Part shown: piece after piece, positions 1-9,400 of the stretch
How the letters are laid out: the number at the start of each line of letters is the position of its first letter
Numbering within the stretch: position 1 is the first letter of the stretch
DNA from: CAYLYP01 sp964387795
GTDB taxonomy: Bacteria > Bacteroidota > Bacteroidia > Bacteroidales > UBA7960
Direction of reading: 5' to 3'
Length of the DNA: 33,943 nt
Assembly: GCA_964387795.1 (NCBI GenBank)
Contig: CAYLYP010000030.1
Location: 1 to 33,943 of the forward strand
Notes under the pieces: model-generated
Told to the model about the DNA's origin: nothing
What the model saw: only the letters and a program-made list of their open reading frames with translations
Databases searched by the model: none
Translations under genes and position numbers: made by a program

Positions 1-1610
1 CAAGGGTAAAAATTGATGACAGACAATTTACCCCTCAGGAAATATCAGCAATTATCCTTCAAAAGATGAAGAAGACCGCTGAAGATTATTTGGGACAGGA
101 AGTAACCGAAGCAGTAATTACAGTGCCAGCTTATTTCAATGACTCACAGCGTCAGGCCACCAAAGAAGCGGGAGAAATTGCCGGGCTTAAAGTGCGCCGT
201 ATCATCAATGAACCTACAGCAGCCTCTTTAGCATATGGACTTGATAAAAAGAACAAGGATATCCGGATTGCAGTTTTTGACCTTGGTGGCGGAACCTTTG
301 ATATCTCAGTCCTTGAATTGGGCGATGGGGTTTTTGAAGTAAAATCAACAAATGGGGATACACACCTTGGAGGAGATGATTTCGATAATGTAATCATTGA
401 TTGGCTTGCAGAAGAGTTTAAAAAAGAAGAAAATATAGATCTTCGCAAAGATCCAATGGCCCTTCAACGTTTAAAAGAAGCAGCCGAGAAAGCAAAGATT
501 GAGTTATCAAGCTCAACTTCAACCGAAATCAACCTTCCATATATCATGCCTGTTGATGGCATACCCAAACACCTTGTAAGGACACTGTCAAGATCTAAAT
601 TTGAGCAATTGGCTGACCGCTTAATCCAGGCTACACTGGAGCCATGTAAGAAAGCCCTTAAAGATGCAGGCGTCCAGCCATCAGACATTGATGAAGTAAT
701 CCTGGTAGGAGGGTCAACACGTATCCCTGCAATACAGGATATTGTTGAGAAGTTTTTTGGCAAAACACCTTCAAAAGGTGTCAACCCTGACGAAGTAGTA
801 GCTCTTGGGGCAGCAATACAGGGAGCCGTACTTACTGGTGAGATAAAAGATGTACTGCTTCTTGATGTTACCCCACTGTCATTAGGTATAGAAACCTATG
901 GCCAGGTAATGACAAGGTTGATTGAAGCAAACACAACAATTCCGACAAAAAAGGCAGAAGTATTCTCAACAGCCAGTGACAACCAGACTTCAGTTGAAAT
1001 CCATGTGCTTCAGGGAGAACGCCCAATGGCCAAAGACAACAGGACTATTGGAAGGTTCCACCTTGATGGGATTCCACCTGCACCACGAGGCATTCCTCAA
1101 ATTGAAGTATCTTTCGATATCGATGCAAATGGGATTATGCATGTTTCAGCAAAAGATAAAGCTACCGGTAAAACTCAACAAATCCGCATTGAAGCATCAT
1201 CAGGGCTGAGCGATGATGAAATAAAACGGATGAAACAGGAAGCAGAGATGAATGCAGAAGCAGACCGTAAAGCAAAAGAAGATATTGATAAGATCAATTC
1301 GGCTGATTCATTAATATTCCAGACTGAAAAGCAATTAAAAGAGTTTGGCGACAAGATACCCGCTGATAAAAAAGCACCGATTGAAAATGCGCTTACTAAA
1401 CTCAAAGAAGCCCATAAAAATCATAACATTCAGGAGATTGATACTGCAATGAATGAAATGAACGCAGCATGGCAGGTTGCAAGTGAAGAAATGTATAAAG
1501 CTTCGCAACAGGCAGGCGGGCCACAGGCAGAACCATCAGGTGCAAATCAACAACAACCAAAATCAGGTGATGGAGAAGTAACTGATGTTGACTTTGAAGA
1601 AGTAAAATAA
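1..1610 (+). CDS. dnaK: Chaperone DnaK (Hsp70), 5' end outside the window
   Basis: ATP-dependent cytosolic Hsp70 chaperone that folds and refolds client proteins with DnaJ and GrpE. The reading frame is open from base 3, so the gene starts upstream; roughly the first 100 residues are missing compared with the usual ~640. Visible signatures are VTVPAYFND-like (TVPAYFNDSQRQATKEAG), the phosphate/adenosine motifs DLGGGTFDISVLE and VGGSTRIPAIQ, and the interdomain linker VLLLDVTPLSLGIET, followed by the substrate-binding beta domain and helical lid. The C-terminus ends in EVTDVDFEEVK, typical of bacterial DnaK, so the 3' end is intact. A strong terminator follows. No co-chaperone gene is adjacent downstream. 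Identification is essentially certain. Confidence 0.98.
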   Translation, partial: RVKIDDRQFTPQEISAIILQKMKKTAEDYLGQEVTEAVITVPAYFNDSQRQATKEAGEIAGLKVRRIINEPTAASLAYGLDKKNKDIRIAVFDLGGGTFDISVLELGDGVFEVKSTNGDTHLGGDDFDNVIIDWLAEEFKKEENIDLRKDPMALQRLKEAAEKAKIELSSSTSTEINLPYIMPVDGIPKHLVRTLSRSKFEQLADRLIQATLEPCKKALKDAGVQPSDIDEVILVGGSTRIPAIQDIVEKFFGKTPSKGVNPDEVVALGAAIQGAVLTGEIKDVLLLDVTPLSLGIETYGQVMTRLIEANTTIPTKKAEVFSTASDNQTSVEIHVLQGERPMAKDNRTIGRFHLDGIPPAPRGIPQIEVSFDIDANGIMHVSAKDKATGKTQQIRIEASSGLSDDEIKRMKQEAEMNAEADRKAKEDIDKINSADSLIFQTEKQLKEFGDKIPADKKAPIENALTKLKEAHKNHNIQEIDTAMNEMNAAWQVASEEMYKASQQAGGPQAEPSGANQQQPKSGDGEVTDVDFEEVK

Positions 1611-1629
1611 AAACAATGATTGCTTATAT

Positions 1630-1670
1630 AAAAAAAGAAAGGCTGCTTAAAGCAGCCTTTCTTTTTTTAT
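1630..1670. terminator. Bidirectional intrinsic terminator between dnaK and tpx
   Basis: A 14-bp stem (AAAGAAAGGCTGCT pairing with AGCAGCCTTTCTTT) with a three-base loop is flanked by an A-run on the left and a T-run on the right. It can therefore end transcripts from both convergent genes, dnaK on the plus strand and tpx on the minus strand. Confidence 0.88.
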
Positions 1671-1729
1671 AACATTAAGTTGATTATTTCAATGAAGCTA
1701 TTACCCAGTTAAAAAGCCTGAAAAAATTT

Positions 1730-2242
1730 TTAAACCAAATCCCTTGCAGCTGCTAAAGCTTTATCATAATCCGGGTGATTGCTTATTTCTTTAACTACTT
1801 CAACATACCTGACCACATCAAGTTTATCAACAATGATTATACTTCTGGCCAATAGTCTGAACTCTTCAATCAGTAATCCATACTTAACACCAAAATCAGT
1901 ATTCTTATGATCAGAAACAGTAACAATTTTATCAATGCCTTCGGCAGCACAGAACCTGTTTAATGCAAAAGGAAGGTCACAGGAAATAGTAATAATCTGA
2001 ACATCCCCCAGTTTTGAAGCTTCTTCATTAAACTTACGTGTTTGTTGTGCACAAACAGAAGTATCAATGGAAGGCACAGATGAAATAATACGGACTTTAC
2101 CAGAATAATCACTAAGCATCACAGGTTTTAAATCTTTACCAACAGCAATAAAGTTCTTTGCATTGATGCCAGGCTTAATCATTTTACCTAAAAGTGTTAC
2201 CGGGTTTCCACCAAATGTAACTATATTTGTGTTCCTTTTCAT
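1730..2242 (-). CDS. tpx: Thiol peroxidase (Tpx, 2-Cys peroxiredoxin)
   Basis: Thioredoxin-dependent peroxidase that reduces hydroperoxides. With the start chosen here it has 170 residues, matching the Tpx family (~168). The N-terminus carries the family motif FGGNPVTLLGK. The peroxidatic cysteine is C64 in PSIDTSVCAQQ, and the resolving cysteine is C98 in NRFCAAEG, the E. coli Tpx arrangement; C88 is an extra cysteine. The open frame extends 28 codons further upstream, but a well-formed Bacteroidota promoter (2285-2315) lies inside that extension, so ATG at 2242 is preferred. In E. coli and many others the protein is periplasmic, but no signal peptide is seen here, so a cytoplasmic location is inferred. 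Confidence 0.95.
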   Translation of the reverse strand: MKRNTNIVTFGGNPVTLLGKMIKPGINAKNFIAVGKDLKPVMLSDYSGKVRIISSVPSIDTSVCAQQTRKFNEEASKLGDVQIITISCDLPFALNRFCAAEGIDKIVTVSDHKNTDFGVKYGLLIEEFRLLARSIIIVDKLDVVRYVEVVKEISNHPDYDKALAAARDLV

Positions 2243-2284
2243 ACGGTTTTTCTTTATCGTTGATGTGTTTTTTTTAAACTTCAT

Positions 2285-2315
2285 CAAATATAAAGATTTT
2301 TTTTTACTTAACAAA
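2285..2315 (-). promoter_or_regulatory. Bacteroidota-type promoter of tpx
   Basis: On the minus strand TTTG (2315-2312) is followed after 19 bases by TATATTTG (2292-2285). This matches the -33 TTTG / -7 TAnnTTTG promoter of the Bacteroidota primary sigma factor. It predicts a transcript start near 2278 and a leader of about 36 nt to the ATG at 2242. Confidence 0.7.
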
Positions 2316-2390
2316 CTCATTAGCAATTAAAATTAATTTTAAAGGGTTTTAACCGAAATTAATTCTACCTACATAACAATTTTCCTAAAA

Positions 2391-4292
2391 ATGCCTTTTA
2401 AAAACCTTGCAGATTTTATTGATAAGCTCAAAAAAGAAGGAGAGATAAAAGAAATCATCCATCCAGTGTCACCTGTATTAGAAATATCAGAGATTACAGA
2501 CAGGATAAGCAAGAACGAAGGTCCTGCCCTATTATTTACAAATACGGGGACTCAATTTCCATTACTAATAAATGCGATGGGCAGTGAAAGACGTATCAAA
2601 CTTGCACTTGGTGTTGAGCACCTGGATGATATCAGCCTTGAATTTCAGAAACTAATGAATGTGTTGACAGGGCCAAAGAAAACATTTTGGGATAAAATTC
2701 AAATGCTGCCCCGTCTGAAAGAGATATCTGCCTGTATGCCTAAAAGATACAAAGGCAAAGCTCCCTGTCAACAGGTAGTGATGGAAACGCCAGACCTGGA
2801 CAAACTTCCAATATTACAATGCTGGCCATTCGATGGGGGAAAATTCATTACTTTGCCATCAGTGCATACAATAGACCCTGACAATGGCACCAGAAATGTG
2901 GGGATGTATCGGATGCAGGTTTTAGGGAAAGCTCATACAGGGATGCATTGGCATAGGCATAAAACCGGTGCCAGGCATTATGAAGCATATAAAAAAGCCG
3001 GGAAAAAAATGCCAGTCAGTGTAACGCTTGGCGGAGATCCAGTATATACATACGCTGCCTCAGCCCCTATGCCCGACCATTTTGACGAATACTTACTGGC
3101 AGGTTTTCTGAGAAAGAAAAGCGTTGAAATGGTCAAATGCCTTACAAATGATATTGAAGTACCTGCTGATGCGGATTTCGTTCTGGAAGGCTTTATAGAC
3201 CCTCAGGAAGGCTTAATTTCTGAAGGCCCCTTTGGTGATCATACCGGGTTTTACAGTTTGGCTGATTTTTATCCACGTTTTCATATTACCTGCATCACAC
3301 ATCGAAAAGAAGCTATTTATCCTGCTACAATTGTTGGTATCCCGCCAATGGAGGATGCCTGGATAGGGAAAGCCACCGAAAGGATATTCCTTGCCCCAAT
3401 GAGAACAGCCATTGCCCTTGAAATATTGGATATGGTGATGCCATCCGAAGGGGTCTTTCATAATATTGTCCTGGTTAAAATTAAAAAAAGCTATCCCGGA
3501 CAGGGGCAAAAAGTCATGAATGCACTCTGGGGTGCTGGCCAGATGATGTTTACTAAAACAATTCTCATCTTCGATGAAAACATTGACCTGAATAATCCCC
3601 TTAAACACCTTGGAAACCTGCTCAACAAAATTAACCCGGAACAAGATCTGAGTATTTTCCAAGGACCGTTGGATGTTCTTGACCATGCAGGAAACAAACC
3701 TTCTTTTGGCGGGAAACTGGGTATTGACCTCACATCAAAATTCATTGATGAACCCGGATATACATCAAGCTTATCAGATAATGAAATCCCGGCCCTTGAG
3801 GATGTACAAAACAAACTTCGCTCTTTTAACGATATTATTGATTTTAATTATCTTATCAATCTTGGACTGCCAATACTTTTATTATCTGTTCATAAAAACC
3901 AAAAAAAACAGATTAGCAGTTTATTCCATGAGTTGTGTAAACAACCAGTTCTTAGTGGAATAAAGATTATATGTTTCATGGAGGATATTGTTGACATCAA
4001 AGACCTTAAGTATGTAATCTGGAGGGCAGCCAACAATATTGATTTTAAAAGGGACCTTTTAATATTTCAACCAGAAAGCCCTCTGCAATCAATAATCGGC
4101 ATAGATGCTACCCGAAAAACATCAGAGCTTGATAACTTTCAACGTCCCTGGCCCAATATTACAGTAATGGATCAAAATACAATAAATAGCATTGATGCGA
4201 AATGGGAACAGTTAAACATAGGCCCTTTTATTGAATCCCCTTCCAATAAATTCAGGAAGCAATGCTATCCGGGAGAGGCCATTGCAGAATAG
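2391..4292 (+). CDS. UbiD-family prenylated-FMN decarboxylase (probable menaquinone biosynthesis)
   Basis: Member of the UbiD decarboxylase family, which uses prenylated FMN to decarboxylate aromatic or unsaturated acids. Family signs are NVGMYRMQVLGK (about residues 169-180), the RHKTGARHYEA segment, and EGPFGDHTGFYS (from E278), holding the conserved acidic residues around the cofactor. At 633 residues it is longer than E. coli UbiD (497); long versions are usual in Bacteroidota, where they are commonly annotated as menaquinone biosynthesis decarboxylases. Residues beyond about 470 form a less conserved C-terminal extension. Quinone synthesis would fit the Na+-NQR operon 18 kb downstream, but the substrate cannot be read from sequence. 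No UbiX-like prenyltransferase is in the window. It converges with the DUF2148 gene with only 4 bp between stops. Confidence 0.88.
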   Translation: MPFKNLADFIDKLKKEGEIKEIIHPVSPVLEISEITDRISKNEGPALLFTNTGTQFPLLINAMGSERRIKLALGVEHLDDISLEFQKLMNVLTGPKKTFWDKIQMLPRLKEISACMPKRYKGKAPCQQVVMETPDLDKLPILQCWPFDGGKFITLPSVHTIDPDNGTRNVGMYRMQVLGKAHTGMHWHRHKTGARHYEAYKKAGKKMPVSVTLGGDPVYTYAASAPMPDHFDEYLLAGFLRKKSVEMVKCLTNDIEVPADADFVLEGFIDPQEGLISEGPFGDHTGFYSLADFYPRFHITCITHRKEAIYPATIVGIPPMEDAWIGKATERIFLAPMRTAIALEILDMVMPSEGVFHNIVLVKIKKSYPGQGQKVMNALWGAGQMMFTKTILIFDENIDLNNPLKHLGNLLNKINPEQDLSIFQGPLDVLDHAGNKPSFGGKLGIDLTSKFIDEPGYTSSLSDNEIPALEDVQNKLRSFNDIIDFNYLINLGLPILLLSVHKNQKKQISSLFHELCKQPVLSGIKIICFMEDIVDIKDLKYVIWRAANNIDFKRDLLIFQPESPLQSIIGIDATRKTSELDNFQRPWPNITVMDQNTINSIDAKWEQLNIGPFIESPSNKFRKQCYPGEAIAE

Positions 4293-4296
4293 TTTA

Positions 4297-4833
4297 TTAT
4301 TTTCTATCGAAGAAAGGATTTTTTGAACTTATGCTTAAGGGGATCCCATAAGCCAGTTTAATATCTTCAGCAAATAACCCTGAGCGCAAAGCAGCATATC
4401 CAACTGTGTACATTATTCTGTTGTCAACTCTTTGCTCCATAGCTACTGAAACAGCGCTGCCAATGGCAATTCCAATGTCAGTGGTATTAAAAACACAAGG
4501 CATCATGGGATGTTTATTCTTTTCCGCACAATTATTAAAACCACATAAGCCACAATCCTTTAAACCAAGGGATTGATATCTGGTTCCAATTAAAAACAAA
4601 AGCTCGGACTGTAAAAGGTTCTGGGCATCGCGTAAGAACAAACTATTATCAAGTTCATCACCCATTTCTTTCAATTTTTGCGCTAATGACGCAATGTCTT
4701 CTCCTGATATTACAAACATCTGAATATTATCTACCCCCCTTCCCTTTGGGGCAGTGCGGGCAGCAGCAGTCATAAGCCTTGCTGTTTCCAGCAAAGCTTC
4801 TTTTTTTAATTGCAGTTCATTAATTATAGCCAT
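4297..4833 (-). CDS. DUF2148 ferredoxin-like domain protein
   Basis: Small soluble protein of 178 residues with four cysteines at C94, C97, C102 and C113 (DCGLCGFNNC and MPC), spaced as expected for an iron-sulfur site. This and the N-terminal TARLMTAAARTAPKGRG segment match the DUF2148 family, whose function is unknown; the N-terminal part resembles nitroreductase-like proteins. An in-frame ATG six codons upstream (4851) lies at the edge of a terminator hairpin, so the start at 4833 (MAIINELQ) is preferred. It lies downstream of the DnaB-like gene on the same strand but is separated from it by that hairpin, so it may have its own promoter. A redox role is inferred only from the cysteines. 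Confidence 0.8.
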   Translation of the reverse strand: MAIINELQLKKEALLETARLMTAAARTAPKGRGVDNIQMFVISGEDIASLAQKLKEMGDELDNSLFLRDAQNLLQSELLFLIGTRYQSLGLKDCGLCGFNNCAEKNKHPMMPCVFNTTDIGIAIGSAVSVAMEQRVDNRIMYTVGYAALRSGLFAEDIKLAYGIPLSISSKNPFFDRK

Positions 4834-4855
4834 TTCGAAACGGATTAACATAATA

Positions 4856-4887
4856 AACCCCGTTGGAATAATTTCACAACGGGGTTT
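4856..4887 (-). terminator. Hairpin after the DnaB-like gene
   Basis: AACCCCGTTG (4856-4865) pairs perfectly with CAACGGGGTT (4877-4886). On the minus strand it lies 15 bp beyond the stop of the DnaB-like gene and is followed by TTTATT. The T-tract is short, so termination may be partial. Confidence 0.65.
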
Positions 4888-4901
4888 CTATCGTTTGATT
4901 A

Positions 4902-5804
4902 TTAAAAGTCAACAAATTTTGCGATACTTTCTACAAATCTAAGAGGTACTACAGAGGCATGGTTTCCCTGATTATTTCTGGCAATAATAAGTTCAACCAT
5001 TGATTTGGCTTGCTGCTCTGTTAAGCTTTCAGGGGCAGAAACCGGGCGATGAAGTATCAGTAAGATATCTGATAGTTCAGATAAATAAACAGGCAGGTCT
5101 TTTATTCCCGGTCGGGTATTATTGGCAGGGCTATCCATAGGGATTGGCATTTGAGAAAACAATACAACAGGGAGGTTCAGTTCAACAGCTATATCCTTAA
5201 TCCCGGCAACAATACTATTTAACTGCTCAGGGCGTGGAGTTGTGTCCATAATGCTGGTAGTAAGTAATTCAAGATAATCAATAAAGATAACATCCACATT
5301 ATGAAGGATCTTTAACTGACGTGATTTTTTAATAAACTCATCAATAGATAAAGAAGGGGTATCGTCTAAAAAAATCTTTGCCTTTGCAATGTTGTTAACC
5401 ATTGATATCATATGGTCACGTTCGCTATCCTTGAGACTTCCTTTCTTTAATTTATCAACTGACATACCTGTTTCAGTTTCAATGAGACGAGAAGTCATCT
5501 TTTCACTACTTCTTTCAGCAGAGAAAACAGCAACAGTGTAATTATTTTTAATAGCCAGATTATTTACGAAGGAAAGGAGTAAGGCAGTTTTACCCATTCC
5601 GGGGCGAACAGCAATAGTTGATAATTTTCCTTTTTGAAAGCCTGAAATGGCAAGATCCAATTGATGGAATCCGGTGGTTAATCCGTGGGATACGGGTTGA
5701 ATAGCAGGTGGGGTGATTTTAAGTGCCTGGTTTACCAAATCCCTGATGCTGGCAAACGCAAACACTGCTTCGCGCTCTGTGGCGTCAATAGTGTTTATAT
5801 CCAT
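4902..5804 (-). CDS. Truncated DnaB-like RecA-fold ATPase
   Basis: A 300-residue protein corresponding only to the C-terminal ATPase domain of replicative helicase DnaB; the N-terminal scaffold domain is absent, replaced by about 35 residues. Visible are the Walker A motif RPGMGKTALL (K72), a DnaB-like SAER glutamate (E97, where DnaB has SLEM), Walker B VIFIDYLELL (D176), and the FSQ motif. The C-terminal segment where DnaB has KQRNG, including the arginine finger, reads ARNNQGNHA, and the DnaB DLRESG-type segment is replaced by DLPVYLSEL. It probably binds or hydrolyses ATP but is unlikely to be a processive replicative helicase. Many Bacteroidota seem to keep such paralogues; function unknown. 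Alternative reading: a RadA/KaiC-like regulator. Confidence 0.8.
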   Translation of the reverse strand: MDINTIDATEREAVFAFASIRDLVNQALKITPPAIQPVSHGLTTGFHQLDLAISGFQKGKLSTIAVRPGMGKTALLLSFVNNLAIKNNYTVAVFSAERSSEKMTSRLIETETGMSVDKLKKGSLKDSERDHMISMVNNIAKAKIFLDDTPSLSIDEFIKKSRQLKILHNVDVIFIDYLELLTTSIMDTTPRPEQLNSIVAGIKDIAVELNLPVVLFSQMPIPMDSPANNTRPGIKDLPVYLSELSDILLILHRPVSAPESLTEQQAKSMVELIIARNNQGNHASVVPLRFVESIAKFVDF

Positions 5805-5841
5805 GATTTAAAAGCATTTTCCATTAAAAACTCCGTTTGCT

Positions 5842-5870
5842 CAAATTTAGCAAAAAAAAGGAAATTTCAA
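5842..5870 (-). promoter_or_regulatory. Candidate promoter of the DnaB-like gene
   Basis: On the minus strand TTG (5870-5868), an 18-base spacer, and TAAATTTG (5849-5842) fit the Bacteroidota -33/-7 pattern. The start codon at 5804 would have a leader of about 30 nt. The rest of the 200-bp gap up to 6008 shows no gene. Confidence 0.5.
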
Positions 5871-6008
5871 GGCTTTTATTTAAAAAACTTAAGACAAATA
5901 ACAACAATTAACAATAGTCCATCCACAAATAAAGCAATATGTATTAATAGCTGTATTACAACAAGTTACAAAGGCAACAATAGTATTTTACATGAAATAT
6001 GGCAAAGC

Positions 6009-6386
6009 CTATTGCAGAATAATATTATATGGCAAGCTAAGTTCATCAACGATTTCTTTCCATGCTTCAAGCATGTCTTCTTCTCCATCAAAGAAATACC
6101 AGTTGATTACTAAATTACTATTTGTTTTATAATAAGTACTCAATAACTCAAGAATCAGAAAGATATATTTTGAAGAGCTGGTATTAAAATAGTTTATTTT
6201 AAAGTTAACGGTAATGCCTTTTTTTGAATTAACAATAAGTTTCTTAACCCAATCACAAAGAGGTTCAAAAAAATCGGCAGCATTATCAGGATATGAGGTA
6301 CCTGAGAACTCAAGCAATCCTTTTTCGAAATTAAAATGAATCCCGAATGTAGATTTATTGGGTGATATAATAATGTTATCCATCAT
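6009..6386 (-). CDS. SiaC-family regulatory phosphoprotein (DUF1987)
   Basis: A 125-residue cytoplasmic protein of the DUF1987/SiaC family. The diagnostic segment is YFNTSSSKYIFLILELL (T69-S72, K73), where SiaC of Pseudomonas aeruginosa is phosphorylated on a threonine by SiaB and dephosphorylated by the PP2C phosphatase SiaA. Other family features are the SYPDNAADFFEPL segment and the acidic GEEDMLEAWKEI tail. It starts 41 bp after the stop of the large sensor kinase and is likely co-transcribed with it. No SiaB-like kinase, PP2C phosphatase or diguanylate cyclase is present here, so its modifying enzymes must be elsewhere or the adjacent kinase plays another role. Start: MM at 6386; the second ATG is equally possible. 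Confidence 0.87.
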   Translation of the reverse strand: MMDNIIISPNKSTFGIHFNFEKGLLEFSGTSYPDNAADFFEPLCDWVKKLIVNSKKGITVNFKINYFNTSSSKYIFLILELLSTYYKTNSNLVINWYFFDGEEDMLEAWKEIVDELSLPYNIILQ

Positions 6387-6427
6387 AATCCAAAGATGTA
6401 TTTAAAAACAAAAATATAAAAAATAAT

Positions 6428-9400
6428 TTACACAATGATACTAAAGCATGCTCCCTTTTCAGTATTTTTAAAAGTAAGCATCCCATTCATGTTTTTTTCA
6501 ATAATCGTTTTCGACATATATAAACCAATTCCTGTTCCCTGGCCGGGATTCTTGGTAGAGAAATAGGGAGTAAAAATCTTCTCCATGTATTCTGAAGGGA
6601 TACCTCCCCCATTATCTTGAATAACCAATACAGATTTTTGATTTTCCATTGTAAGAGAAACCTGAATTGTTGGAGACAAAACCCTACTTTCAATCACTGC
6701 ATCTTTTGCATTATTAAGAAGATTTAAAACAACCTGGGCATATTCATTTCCGTATCCCATCACATGAATATCGTCATCAAGCAAACAATCCAGTTTAATA
6801 TTATTATTCTTTAATGTTGGCTCAATAAATGAAATGGCTTTCTGAACGGTTGTCTTTACATCAAAAAGGAGCATTTGCTTTTCAGGCTTAAAGAAATTTC
6901 TGAAATCATCTATTGTCTGAGACATATACTGAATTATCTCCATTGACTTCTCGACTTTTGCTTCCAGATACTTCTCACTAATCTCCCCACATTTGTAGGC
7001 ATCATTGATGTTTTGAATAATAATCCCAACTGCATTAAGAGGTTGTCGCCATTGATGGGCTATATTGCCTATCATTTCACCCATGGCAGCCAGTCTGCTC
7101 TGCTGGATCAACATCATATCCTTTTCCCGACTTTTTTGAATGGCATCTTCTATGCGTGTCTCAAGCGTCCTGTTTATTTTCTCAAGCTCGGCACTCTGAA
7201 TCAATATTTCTTCCTTTTGCAGCTGCAACTCTTCATTCTTTTCCTGTATCTCTTCACTTTGCTTTATGACCTCATGTGTCCTTTCATTGATTAACTTTTG
7301 CAAAATCAGGTTTTTATATTTCAAGCGCCTGCCAGTTATATATATCATCAGCCATATAAAAGCAATTAAACAAAGGCCATATAAGATAAATGCAATTGTT
7401 TTGAAATACCAGGGGGTTGTGATTATGAATGCATAGCTTACCTCTTCGCTCTCGTAACCTAATGCATCCATTGTTTTGATCCTGAACACATAAGAGCCGG
7501 ATGGAAGGTTGGTGTAATCCTTTTTTCCTTCATTGGTCCATGCTGACCATTGGCTTTCAAATCCATCGAGCCAGAAACTATATTGATACTGGTTCTTGCC
7601 AATCACCACAGGGCTTGTAAAATGAAAAGAAATTGAGTTATTATTAAACAAAAACTTCTGAATACTATTGTATGATTGAAATTCACTCCATGAATAGGCA
7701 TGTTGCCCTGAAACAAGAAAAGGCTTATTTTTATAAAAACCATAATGGACAATACTATCGGAACCTATTATGACTTTTTTTAATACAACAGGCATCGGTT
7801 TTTTCCGCAACGGCATGTATTCAATATTTACTTTAAACAAACCATCAGAGCCTAAAACCCAAAGCCAACCATCATCAGCTTCAGCAAGCCCATAAACAGC
7901 CATATCAGGATAGCGTGCGTAAATATTTACCTTTTGATAACTTCCATCATCAAGGCGCTTATATTTCCTTAATTTTCGGGTAAATAATCCTGGTTTCCTT
8001 TCGTAAAACAAAATATTGCCTTCTTTATCTTCAAATAAAGGCATAACGGTAAAACCCTCCCTGTTTCCCCCATCAAAAACCATCCAGGGTTCAAAACGCT
8101 TTTGGGAGTCATTAAAAACATACAAACCACTTTCGGTGCAAAACACAGGTCTTCCCCCGGCTAAGCTTACATCTATTCCGGTATGTGAAGGCAAACCATC
8201 GTTATTTGTATATTTAGTTATTTTATTTGGATTTTGGAAATTACCCTCTTCAAACTCCAGGCAATATATTCCTTCCAAAAATATCCCAAGCCATAGTTTT
8301 CCATCCTTATCAAATTTTAAGGACCTTGTTTCTCCTTTTACATCAGGCACCCTGCCCTTTGAAACCCATTTGCCATTCTCCCTCTTAAGTAATAACAAAC
8401 CATCTATTAATGCACAATAAATTATATCAGGATATTTTGGATGCTGCTCTAGTTGTAATGCCTGAACACCCGCTTCCAACGGAACCAGGCTTGAGTTTTT
8501 TACAAGAAAAACCCCGTTGCTTGAAGCTAACATCAGGATGTCGTCCCCTTGTTCCTGGATTTTTATTATATCCATTCCAAAGTTTTCATAATCATTGAAC
8601 AACCTGAATACTTCCTGATCCTGATAAAACAACCCATTGCTTGAAACAACAAATAATTTATTTTGATACATCACAATGGATTGAAGGATCCCTTTTAGTC
8701 CCTGACCTTCACCCCAACGATATACAGATGGATTTCGCTCAACATAGCTTATGCCGTTATTCAGACAACACCATAGATTTCCATAATAATCCTCACACAT
8801 TGCCCACACAGCATCATTCATAAGCCCATTTGAAGAGTTATGCCTTTCAATAACCTTCCCATCCGAATCTATTACAGCTAAGCCACCATAATATGTCCCA
8901 AATACAAAATTCCCGTCATGAAGGTTCAATCCATAATAGATATTATTCTTTTTGAAGAAAGCATCATCTGTTGTAACAAATCTGTTAAGGCTAACCTGCC
9001 CCTTCCAATCAGGGTCAAACCACTTTTTCTCAACCAGGAACATCCCATTTTCCTTTGTTCCAATCAAATATTGATTCTTGTCGTATGGCAATATGGCATA
9101 AATAAAAAAATCTTTAAACAATGCGCCCCCTGATGAAAGCACAAGCCTGTCATTTTTCATTGTTGCAAGACCCAGCCCCGGAAGCATCATATAAAAATTA
9201 TCCTCCACAACATAATTTCTATGAAATGTCTTTTCCGGCAACCAAATCTTTAATTTGTTTTCCGAATATCTTATAAGCATTTCGTTAGACCTATAATAAA
9301 CATCATTACCTCTTATGAGCACCTGCCTTAAATCAAGATTCACTTGTAAACTATCATCCAATAAATACTTTAATGAAAAATAACATCTTTTTCCCAGACT

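Noticed and set aside
3213..3686. 157-codon open frame antisense to the UbiD-family gene
   Set aside because: Inside a conserved gene, no family features.
5685..6113. 142-codon plus-strand open frame across the DnaB-like/SiaC gap
   Set aside because: Overlaps both conserved minus-strand genes and has no recognisable features.
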